Source of the DNA: Actinostola sp. cb2023
Lineage: Eukaryota; Cnidaria; Anthozoa; Actiniaria; Actinostolidae
Length of the DNA stretch: 64,000 bases
Direction: 5' to 3'
Assembly (NCBI GenBank): GCA_033675265.1
Contig: JAUJYZ010001432.1
Span: 1-64,000, forward strand
Part shown: in pieces, positions 24,338 through 31,649 of the stretch
Position numbering within the stretch: the first letter of the stretch is position 1
Layout of the letters: the number at the start of each line of letters is the position of its first letter
Translations under genes and position numbers: made by a program
The notes under the pieces: model-generated
What the model saw: the letters and a program-made list of their open reading frames with translations, nothing else
The model's database searches: none
Told to the model about the DNA's origin: nothing

Positions 24338-25385
24338 AGTAGATATGAAATGGCGGTTCTGGAACAGGTATGTACCGGTATTATCGGCATTCACACACAA
24401 TACCGGTATAAGCGCAGCTTGTGGTCCCTGGTACAATAATGCACCACCGGAGCAAATCCCCTAGGAGGTGACGTCATGCCGGTGCGGAGCCCGGTGCCAT
24501 TGGAGCCTATTGTTCTAAAATATACCTTTTGTTTACAATCTATTTTTAGTCACCAACTCGAGGATATAATATTATTTTTATTTATTTATAATTATTATTA
24601 TTTTTCTTGTTCTGAAGAAACCTATTGTTTTTGGCTGACTCCATCTTTTGTGTCGTAATTTCCGGTATGGACAGCCTATTGTTTTCTAACAGATCTTTTG
24701 TTTACACACGTGTCTATTTTAGAACGACCGTTCGGTTTTTGGCTGACGTTTTTATTTTCCCAGTTTTTCATTTTTCCGTGAATCAGCAATTCCTGTACCG
24801 CGATGCACCAGAGCGTGTACATCTACAAATAGATAGTTTGAATCATCAATGGTAGAGTTTACAGGACTGAAGCTACCGACTATTAAAAACTATTTTCTAG
24901 ATCACGAAAAAGCTAGAGTTGCTGTCGTTCCCATAACAACACGATACCCTACTTTATCAGTTCTCAACACTTATAGTCTATTGTTTCACAACACTTATAG
25001 TCTATTGTTTCACAACACTCAAATTAATCTGACAAATTTCAAACTCTGCTTTATGACTATGATAAAACAAATAAAATAGCTTTAAAATGCGCTATAAAAG
25101 TTAATAAATTGTTATTATATTATTGTGTGGAAATTCAATTTGTAAAATATAAGACCAAACACGTTCTCAATTCATCAGTTTGTATGACTATCAGTCAAGC
25201 ACCTCTCATTTTATTGATTAAAATTTGAATAGCGCTGATGCAAGACAACATAAACACTGGGTTTTAAAACAATTTTATTTAATGTTTTACATGGTTTTAC
25301 ATTGTTCTTAATACTTCTGCCAGTTAGGTATTGATTTAATCACGGCTCTTAATCGTTCTGAACGTCGAGGAGGTGTCACTACATC
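24338..25385 (+). repeat. left ITR of Polinton-like element
   Basis: Reverse complement of 28768-29816 with only about one mismatch per several hundred bases and small A/T-run differences. It contains a TACCGGTATT / AATACCGGTA pair near the tip, and a short direct repeat of 'acacttatagtctattgt' near 24969. The inner 78 bases include the end of the coding frame at 25308-25846. Confidence 0.9.
25274..25279 (-). promoter_or_regulatory. poly(A) signal AATAAA (minus block)
   Basis: AATAAA on the minus strand about 30 bases after the stop codon at 25308. It lies in the ITR and so is duplicated near 28870 on the plus strand. Confidence 0.5.
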
Positions 25386-25846
25386 GTCGTATTTATGGGC
25401 ATCCCGATAAGGTATCCACTTGATGGGTTTTTCTTTACTTGATGGGGGAGTGGGTGGAAATATGGGTGAACCAGATGGAGTGTTTGGTGTGTTGAACAAG
25501 GAGGTTGGTTGTCCCATTTCTGAATGGGTTCTTATTGGAGTAGAAGGAACCTCAACTGATGTCGATGGTCTCGAAGTAGATGGTATTCTAATTTTAGAGG
25601 TGAGGCGTTGTAACATGGAAGGTGGTTTAGATGTAACAAAACCACTATCACGAGTTAGACTTGTTGAAGGAACATTCTCTGGAGTTGTAAAAGCCGGCAG
25701 ATGACTTTCATCAGCCAACGGTGGTAGGACTGCTTCTTGCCTGGGTCTGACCACCACACTGTTCGGAAGTTGTTGTTCGAGGTGGAGGTAGCGATTAAAC
25801 AATGAAGTGTATTCTTTCACTTTCACCTCTGGAGGAACTGGGGGTC
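25308..25846 (-). CDS. Pro/Ser/Thr-rich tail frame, possible -1 frameshift extension
   Basis: An open frame of about 180 codons lies directly 3' of, and overlapping, the ATPase gene. It has no ATG before well inside the frame; an in-frame GTG at 25824-25826 would be needed for independent initiation. Upstream it stays open through the overlap with the ATPase 3' end. A TTTAAAA heptamer there (25847-25853, minus strand) is in the correct register for -1 slippage into this frame. The product is low complexity, rich in Pro, Ser and Thr (PPTPPSSKEKP, SRPSTSVEVPSTP) with a basic C-terminus (TPPRRSERLRAVIKS). No known domain was recognised. Its last 26 codons lie in the ITR. Splicing onto another exon is the main alternative to frameshifting. 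Confidence 0.6.
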
Positions 25847-26710
25847 TTTTAAAATGTGGTCCATCTGCTCTTCTAGATTCTGCATGGCTTTTAAGACGGG
25901 TGACTGTAAGTACCCTTGACGTTGAAAAAAGTTACCGATGGTCTTCATCGCATCCAATTGACCCCCAGTCTGTGGGGGATCGTTGGGAAGAACATTAGTA
26001 CGCAGTCGACACTCCTCTGGAGTGTTGGGTTTGAGATCAACAAAGAGGTAGCCGTAAGGCCTCTGGACGGCAGCTTCATACTTATGAAGAAACTGATCGG
26101 TCTTGCCAGGGTACATCTGTTTTCCCAACGTTGTTATTTGTAGTTTATCTCTTGGGTTTTTAAACAGAACTAGGTACGCGGCATTCAGACTCAACGTGCG
26201 CATGATTTTGCCTTGAAAGTAGACATTCTGACAGAGGAAAATGACACTGAGGTTTCGGTGATGAGATCCTTTGGTGAATAAATTCATAATTCTTTTGTCG
26301 TTGGAGGTCTCGGCCATTTGGTCGTCAATGACCATCAGATTGTTGACTTTGGGATCAAAATACCAATCCTCGTCCAGGTCGTGAGGGATGCCTTTGACAA
26401 ACTCGATCTCTGGTAGAGTCTGCTGCATTTGCTCATAGGCCGGTTGCCATTGTGAATAGCTCCATACAATACGTTGAGGGGGAGGTTGAATGACTCTACT
26501 TGCGTGTTGAAGTAAGTTCTGAACCCAGACCGTTTTTCCAGACCCAGTCATTCCCGCCACGATAGCCGTGAAGGGGTGGAGTAACTGAAAGGTTGTACAA
26601 GATGAAGCCATCTCTGATTTTGGAGATTTCTGGAATTTGTGTTTGTTATTAATGTGTCTTTTAAGATTATCATTTCTCGAAAATTCTTTACCACACTCTG
26701 GACAATTCAT
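25823..26710 (-). CDS. C2H2 zinc finger fused to FtsK/HerA-type packaging ATPase
   Basis: 295 residues. Residues 3-24 form one C2H2 zinc finger (C3, C6, H19, H24, spacing C-x2-C-x12-H-x4-H). After a short linker comes a P-loop ATPase. Walker A is GMTGSGKT at 53-60. Walker B is LMVIDD at 125-130 with two acidic residues. SVIFLCQN at 155-162 resembles the sensor strand of A32/FtsK-HerA packaging ATPases. Such ATPases pump DNA into capsids in Polintons, adintoviruses and relatives. Here no capsid gene accompanies it. The N-terminal zinc finger is unusual and may aid DNA recognition. Met34, just before the ATPase domain, is an alternative start. The stop overlaps the next frame. The upstream region carries TATA and CCAAT motifs on the minus strand. 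Confidence 0.8.
   Translation of the reverse strand: MNCPECGKEFSRNDNLKRHINNKHKFQKSPKSEMASSCTTFQLLHPFTAIVAGMTGSGKTVWVQNLLQHASRVIQPPPQRIVWSYSQWQPAYEQMQQTLPEIEFVKGIPHDLDEDWYFDPKVNNLMVIDDQMAETSNDKRIMNLFTKGSHHRNLSVIFLCQNVYFQGKIMRTLSLNAAYLVLFKNPRDKLQITTLGKQMYPGKTDQFLHKYEAAVQRPYGYLFVDLKPNTPEECRLRTNVLPNDPPQTGGQLDAMKTIGNFFQRQGYLQSPVLKAMQNLEEQMDHILKDPQFLQR
25847..25853 (-). promoter_or_regulatory. candidate -1 ribosomal slippery heptamer TTTAAAA
   Basis: The ATPase frame reads ATT TTA AAA GAC, so T TTA AAA fits X XXY YYZ in the zero frame, at Lys288, seven codons before the stop. Slippage by one base back enters the downstream frame, which is open from here to 25308. I did not identify a convincing downstream pseudoknot by eye. 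Confidence 0.5.
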
Positions 26711-26762
26711 GTTTACTGCACAGAAGCAATCGGTAGAATGAGTAGAAACAATATATACACTC

Positions 26763-26803
26763 TTTTTTATAGTTTATATTTTCAAAATCGCAATTCTCAT
26801 TGG
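26763..26803 (-). promoter_or_regulatory. TATA and CCAAT boxes for ATPase gene
   Basis: On the minus strand a CCAAT (plus 26799-26803) is followed by ACTATAAAAAAG (plus about 26762-26773), about 55-60 bases before the ATPase ATG. Confidence 0.5.
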
Positions 26804-26810
26804 TAAATAT

Positions 26811-27145
26811 CCTCCTCCTCCTCATTTACTCCTCCTCCTCATTCACTCCTCCTCCTCCTCATTCACTCCTCCTAATTCACTCCTCTTCCTCATTCACTCC
26901 TCCTCCTCCTCATTCACTCCTCCTCCTCATTCACTCCTCCTCCTCCTCATTCACTCCTCCTCCTACTCATTCACTCCTCCTCCTCCTCATTCACTCCTCC
27001 TCATTAACTCCTCCTCCTCCTCCTCACTCCTCCTCCTCCTCCTCCTCCTCCTCCTCCTCCTCCTCCTCCTCCTCCTCCTCCTCCTCCTCCTCCTCCTCCT
27101 CCTCCTCCTCCTCCTCCTCCTCCTCCTCCTCCTCCTCCTCCACAT
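26811..27145 (+). repeat. CTC/TCC microsatellite and CTCCTCATTCA minisatellite
   Basis: Irregular repeats of CTCCTCCTC-ATTCA (26811-27030) pass into a pure TCC run (about 27025-27141). It separates the divergent coding blocks of the Polinton-like element. The long open frames over it (poly-Ser, poly-Gly) are artefacts of the repeat. Confidence 0.95.
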
Positions 27146-27261
27146 TCACTCTTCCTCCTCCTCATTCCCTTCTTTCCCCTCGCTAAACTATCAGATAACT
27201 CAATAAATAGCATAGTGTCTCTAAATAAGGTTCATTTGAATAAGTCTTCCATAGAGACAAC

Positions 27262-27588
27262 ATGAGTCAACTACTATGTCAAAATTTTGGTTATTTGCAT
27301 CATTTAGCACATTGTCCTCCCCACCAAAGAGATTTATTACTGGCCTCCGCTAGTCCAGAACAGGTTCACGTCATTTGTGAAGTGTGTTTGAATTTGTGTA
27401 TGGGCACTCTTCCGGTTACGGTTGGACAAAAAGAAAGACTTAAACCACATGTGGATGTCATACGAGAATTAGCGGACTCCTCAATTCCTTTCAAAACCAA
27501 GAAACGAACTCTAGCTCAACACGGTGGGGGGTTTGTGTCCGATGTCATGTCACCGCTGATGTCAGCTTTGAGCCTGTTTTTACTATAA
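27262..27588 (+). CDS. PX-like small protein with Gly-rich hydrophobic C-terminus
   Basis: 108 residues. The N-terminal half has scattered Cys and His. The middle is basic (KERLKPHVDVIRELAD, FKTKKRTLAQ). The C-terminus is HGGGFVSDVMSPLMSALSLF, a Gly-rich start followed by a short hydrophobic helix. This layout resembles the PX / adenovirus core-protein-like small genes of Polintons and adintoviruses, whose products are basic and end in a similar QxGGF hydrophobic tail. The similarity is recalled from family patterns, not aligned. The next gene starts 57 bases downstream on the same strand. Confidence 0.6.
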   Translation: MSQLLCQNFGYLHHLAHCPPHQRDLLLASASPEQVHVICEVCLNLCMGTLPVTVGQKERLKPHVDVIRELADSSIPFKTKKRTLAQHGGGFVSDVMSPLMSALSLFLL

Positions 27589-27593
27589 ATAAC
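27584..27593 (+). promoter_or_regulatory. TATA-like box overlapping PX-like stop codon
   Basis: ACTATAAATAAC overlaps the TAA stop of the PX-like gene about 55 bases before the next ATG, a plausible TATA box for the 266-residue gene. Confidence 0.35.
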
Positions 27594-27644
27594 GTCATCT
27601 TGAAAGAAAACCTTCATTTTACCTTGACTACCTGAGGAAGCAAC

Positions 27645-28445
27645 ATGAAGAGATCAAGAGTCGATTCTACTAGCTCTGAAGAAAGTTCAGTTTATTCTGA
27701 AAAGAGTTCCTCGGAATTGGACATTTTTGACGATGACGAGATCGAAGAAGTTATGCAGGATCTCTCCCAGAGTACTATCCCGAAAGATAAGGCTCTAGCT
27801 TTTCTTCACAGTCTTGCTGCTTCAAAAAGTATTTTATACTGGAATTCTCATGGTGAGATGACTTATCATCAACGAAGAATTCCCCTAACCAATATAGTAG
27901 AACTTATTGAATATGCCATGTTACCTTACAACCTCGATGTCAGAACCCCGAGAGGACTCAAAACATTCACGAACGGGTTATCGGAAGTCGGAATTGACAA
28001 AACACTTATACGAAACAAGCGCTTGCTGGCAGATCTGGTTGCTAGGCAACCCGAAGAAGAGAATACTGACGATGACAGCGAGAGTGGAGAAGAAGAAACG
28101 GATGAATCTGAGGCAGAAAGCACATCAACAGAATCTGACAGTGGCAAGTCGGAAAGTTCAGAATCGGATGATGAACCTAGGGAGTGTCACGTGTGTCGTG
28201 ACTTCAAACCGTTCTACACAATACCTATAGTACAATGTCCTAGATGTCTGTGGCGAGAAGGCTACTACTGCCGTCAGAATCAACATGTCGAGTGCGATGT
28301 GTGCGCGCATGTGTTCCCAGTGGATGTCAAAACCACAAAAACAACCTTTTGCCGTTGTAGAGACTGCGATGCTGTCCATGAATTGTCGTTAAAATTCAAT
28401 AAACTGAAACTCATTGACGGGGAACAAGAATCTGAAGAAGATTAA
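27645..28445 (+). CDS. acidic protein with C-terminal Cys-rich zinc-binding domain
   Basis: 266 residues. Residues 1-45 are Ser- and acid-rich. Residues 46-130 form a compact region (LYWNSHGEMTYHQRRIPLTN ... LIRNKRLLADLV) of a type I associate with Polinton-linked proteins. Residues 137-178 are a run of Asp/Glu/Ser. Residues 181-241 have ten Cys (181, 184, 198, 201, 209, 217, 220, 236, 238, 241), mostly in CxxC pairs, suggesting two or more zinc sites. No enzyme motif is visible. The acidic stretch plus zinc domain suggests a nucleic-acid or protein-binding role. The function is unknown. Confidence 0.65.
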   Translation: MKRSRVDSTSSEESSVYSEKSSSELDIFDDDEIEEVMQDLSQSTIPKDKALAFLHSLAASKSILYWNSHGEMTYHQRRIPLTNIVELIEYAMLPYNLDVRTPRGLKTFTNGLSEVGIDKTLIRNKRLLADLVARQPEEENTDDDSESGEEETDESEAESTSTESDSGKSESSESDDEPRECHVCRDFKPFYTIPIVQCPRCLWREGYYCRQNQHVECDVCAHVFPVDVKTTKTTFCRCRDCDAVHELSLKFNKLKLIDGEQESEED

Positions 28446-28469
28446 TCCTGTTGAATTTTGCAAACCCCA

Positions 28470-28475
28470 AATAAA
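28470..28475 (+). promoter_or_regulatory. poly(A) signal AATAAA (plus block)
   Basis: AATAAA about 25 bases after the stop of the 266-residue gene. Confidence 0.5.
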
Positions 28476-28767
28476 ACTTTCTAAATCAATTTGAGTGGTG
28501 TGATTTTATAATTATTTAAAGAAATGTTGTGATTTTATAATTGCCTAGTTGTAAATAAATCACATTTTTAAAAAGACTCACGTGTTTGACTCTGGTGTCA
28601 GTTAATTGTCAGTTAGTTATTATTGTTCTGATACACAGACAAATTTACATATGGTCACCTGTTGATACAACAATAGATCACTTATCTAGGGTACCTTTTC
28701 ATTGTTTAAATTAATCTTTGTACAACTTTAAAGAAGGATATGATCGACATAAAAACATTAGGTTGAA

Positions 28768-29816
28768 GATGTAGTGACACCTCCTCGACGTTCAGAACGA
28801 TTAAGAGCCGTGATTAAATCAATACCTAACTGGCAGAAGTATTAAGAACAATGTAAAACCATGTAAAACATTAAATAAAATTGTTTTAAAACCCAGTGTT
28901 TATGTTGTCTTGCATCAGCGCTATTCAAATTTTAATCAATAAAATGAGAGGTGCTTGACTGATAGTCATACAAACTGATGAATTGAGAACGTGTTTGGTC
29001 TTATATTTTACAAATTGAATTTCCACACAATAATATAATAACAATTTATTAACTTTTATAGCGCATTTTAAAGCTATTTTATTTGTTTTATCATAGTCAT
29101 AAAGCAGAGTTTGAAATTTGTCAGATTAATTTGAGTGTTGTGAAACAATAAACTATAAGTGTTGTGAAACAATAGACTATAAGTGTTGAGAACTGATAAA
29201 GTAGGGTATCGTGTTGTTATGGGAACGACAGCAACTCTAGCTTTTTCGTGATCTAGAAAATAGTTTTTAATAGTCGGTAGCTTCAGTCCTGTAAACTCTA
29301 CCATTGATGATTCAAACTATCTATTTGTAGATGTACACGCTCTGGTGCATCGCGGTACAGGAATTGCTGATTCACGGAAAAATGAAAAACTGGGAAAATA
29401 AAAACGTCAGCCAAAAACCGAACGGTCGTTCTAAAATAGACACGTGTGTAAACAAAAGATCTGTTAGAAAACAATAGGCTGTCCATACCGGAAATTACGA
29501 CACAAAAGATGGAGTCAGCCAAAAACAATAGGTTTCTTCAGAACAAGAAAAATAATAATAATTATAAATAAATAAAAAATAATATTATATCCTCGAGTTG
29601 GTGACTAAAAATAGATTGTAAACAAAAGGTATATTTTAGAACAATAGGCTCCAATGGCACCGGGCTCCGCACCGGCATGACGTCACCTCCTAGGGGATTT
29701 GCTCCGGTGGTGCATTATTGTACCAGGGACCACAAGCTGCGCTTATACCGGTATTGTGTGTGAATGCCGATAATACCGGTACATACCTGTTCCAGAACCG
29801 CCATTTCATATCTACT
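28768..29816 (-). repeat. right ITR of Polinton-like element
   Basis: Inverted copy of 24338-25385. At its inner edge (28769-28845) it reproduces on the plus strand the last 25-26 codons and stop of the minus-block tail frame without an upstream gene, then the same poly(A) region. Confidence 0.9.
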
Positions 29817-29822
29817 CTTTGC
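29817..29822 (+). repeat. target site duplication CTTTGC, right
   Basis: Second copy of the 6-bp target site directly after the right ITR. Confidence 0.85.
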
Positions 29823-30110
29823 AAGTGATATGTTGTTTTCGTAGCTTTTTGTTGCTGTTTTGTGTCTGAACGTGTCGATCAAAATCTTCTTTCAGTTCTG
29901 TCTCTTTGCATTTCACCATTTCTGACCTGGTGTAGTTATTTTAAACTTTTTAACTGTCCAGAAAGATCGACAATCTTGATGTTAACACTACAGATAAAAT
30001 GATAAATTTGCTTTGCATTGATGTGATGGCTCCCCATGGCTCCCTTCTACTTTTTGAGATATGAGAAGTTAATTTATGTTGTTTTTGTATTGTTTTCATA
30101 ACAATCCATA
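29823..30110. other. no recognisable feature
   Basis: I see no gene or clear repeat between the Polinton-like element and the LINE-like fragment. Confidence 0.35.
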
Positions 30111-30112
30111 TT

Positions 30113-30296
30113 CAACAGTAAGTTGTTCAACAGCACTACAAAGTATAATTCTGTCAAGAGATCCTTCAAATCTATGGCCACTAGTGACTGGAACTTACTT
30201 TACAATGAAATAAAGAAGGCTTCAACTGTTGGAGCTTTCAAACATCAATATAAATCACTAATATTTACGAATTTGTCCCTAGACAATAGAGTCTGA
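30113..30296 (+). pseudogene. C-terminal scrap of a LINE reverse transcriptase
   Basis: A short frame ends VKRSFKSMATSDWNLL, then about 15 residues, then FKHQYKSLIF and a stop after about 10 more. This resembles the conserved C-terminus of jockey/CR1-like LINE proteins, 'RSF..ta..WNsLp..i..a.s...FK..lk'. No RT core is adjacent. A fragment only. Confidence 0.4.
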
Positions 30297-30402
30297 TTTC
30301 TTTTGTACTGATTACATTGTATTGAAACATCAATACAAATCCAAAATTTCAATAATTATGTCCTGTATAGTCAATAGAGTTACTTGAGTTTATCTGTAAT
30401 AA

Positions 30403-30479
30403 TAGCCTGCGTAGCTTGGCGGTTTTGTCCCTTCCCCCTCCCACTCCCCCTCCTAAAAACCGCCAAGCTACGCAGGCTA
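30403..30479. repeat. short hairpin (TAGCCTGCGTAGCTTGGCGG)
   Basis: Perfect 24-base inverted arms (30403-30426 and 30456-30479) flank a pyrimidine-rich loop. A MITE-like fold; TA at the outer ends would fit a TA target. Confidence 0.7.
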
Positions 30480-30483
30480 CATT

Positions 30484-30690
30484 ATGTGGTTCTAATTGTG
30501 AACAGTTCTAATTGTGAACACTGTTCAGTTAATGTGTACCCTGGGTAGCAGAGACTATTATTTTATCTCTCTCTAAACTCTACGAGAGTGCCTATGGCTC
30601 GAGAGAGAAAAAATGATAGCTTCTGGTAACCAGCGTACACATTAACTGAACAGTGTTCACAATTAGAACCGTTCACAATTAGAACCACAT
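30484..30690. mobile_element. MITE with 56-bp inverted ends
   Basis: 30484-30539 and 30635-30690 are reverse complements with one mismatch. Each arm holds a tandem pair of TTCTAATTGTGAAC. The interior has no coding potential. Confidence 0.75.
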
Positions 30691-30953
30691 ACTGTACTGT
30701 AATAATTCCATTTTGCATTCATGTCTGAAGATTATTTGTAATACCATGATCACCGAGGAAATGGACAAAAATACAGGCTTGAGTTAACCGGCGCAAAGGA
30801 GAATATATTATAGTGTTTTGTGAAAGACTTCTTGATTAGACTGTACTCTGGGGAATGCTAATTCATGCATGTTGCACATCTTTGTTTCATTTACACAATA
30901 AAAGAGTATAAATTAGTTATAGTAAGGAGTACCTGAAGGTAAACAGATCAGAA

Positions 30954-31097
30954 ATGGCGGAAGGTCGGTTTACTTTTGTGAGAGATGACGAAGTAGAGCA
31001 AGTAAGGGAGAATACGGTTCCTCAAAACACTAAAAAGCACATACAGAAAAAGAGGAAAGTGCCAACTAATATAATATTTCATTGTGTGAACAAATAA
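30954..31097 (+). pseudogene. truncated MAEGRF-type protein N-terminus
   Basis: A 47-codon frame begins MAEGRFTFVRDDEVEQVREN, then NTKKHIQKKRKVPTN. The start and the 'NT(K/R)KxxxxxxK' pattern recall the N-terminus of Crypton-derived tyrosine-recombinase-like / QRICH1-like proteins. The rest of such a protein is missing. A possible donor (CAA GTAAGG) lies after codon 16, so it could be a first exon. Low certainty. Confidence 0.35.
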
Positions 31098-31340
31098 CAG
31101 AAATAGCTATAATCAAATATCCTTTGAATTCGACTTTTGTGCATTTCCTTCTATTGCGCATGCGTTAACGATGTTGTGGATATCAAAATACCACTGTATT
31201 GAGCTTCACACATCCCACACGTCTTGAATGCTCGAGTCATCATAAGTAGAGGAGCGATTAAGTACTATTCGGTTTGCTCTTGGGTCCCAATGATTGTGTG
31301 TACACCTGGTGTATATGAGGGACTGACTTGCATCCATCCT

Positions 31341-31558
31341 CATGCATAGTAATGAGGGATATTTAGTCTAAATGTCCCTCATGAATATAATCATGAGGGA
31401 CATTTAGTCTAAATTTCCCTCATGATTGTATTCATGAGGGAGATTTAGTCTAAATTTCCCTCATGATTGTATTCATGAGGGAGATTTAGTCTAAATTTCC
31501 CTCATGATTGTATTCATGAGGGAGATTTAGTCTAAATTTCCCTCATTACTATGCATGA
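31341..31558. repeat. 41-bp tandem array of palindromes
   Basis: Five units with a 41-bp period (starts near 31351, 31392, 31433, 31474, 31515), each a near-perfect palindrome around TTTAGTCTAAA with TCATGAGGGA / TCCCTCATGA shoulders. The whole array is bracketed by CATGCATAGTAATGAGGGA and its complement, so it is also palindromic at the larger scale. Confidence 0.85.
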
Positions 31559-31649
31559 GCGATGCTTGACTTAGAGCTTTCGCGAGGGATGTTCGATGTT
31601 AAATGTCCCTCGTGGAACAATGAAAACCGAGGTGATCATGGTATTATTA

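Larger units (their letters stand above)
24338..29816. mobile_element. compact non-autonomous Polinton/Maverick-like element, 5479 bp
   Basis: The element is bounded by near-identical inverted repeats of about 1.05 kb starting with AG (AGTAGATATGAAATGG) and by a 6-bp target duplication, both hallmarks of Polintons. Two coding blocks diverge from a central promoter and simple-repeat region. The minus block has a zinc finger-packaging ATPase gene and an overlapping downstream frame. The plus block has a 108-residue PX-like gene and a 266-residue acidic zinc-binding gene. The protein-primed polymerase B, integrase, adenain-type protease and capsid genes expected in 15-20 kb autonomous Polintons are all absent. 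Open frames are intact and the ITRs show only a handful of differences, so insertion looks recent. It would need proteins from a full Polinton or adintovirus-like helper. The Polinton assignment rests on ATPase type, duplication length and ITR ends. Confidence 0.8.
30739..31646. repeat. about 0.9-kb unit with 16-bp inverted ends
   Basis: TAATACCATGATCACC near 30739 is repeated in reverse at about 31631-31646. The interval holds the MAEGRF-type coding fragment and the 41-bp palindromic array. It may be a single non-autonomous element. Confidence 0.35.

Noticed and set aside
24625..25079. Two 76-codon frames in the left ITR, repeated in the right ITR
   Set aside because: They are identical in both ITRs only because the ITRs are copies. 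They overlap AT-rich repeats and show no domain, so coding is not supported.
25420..25704. Plus-strand 94-codon frame
   Set aside because: It is the antisense shadow of the Pro/Ser/Thr-rich tail frame of the Polinton-like element.
26800..27213. Poly-Ser and poly-Gly open frames
   Set aside because: They are translations of the TCC microsatellite between the divergent blocks of the Polinton-like element.
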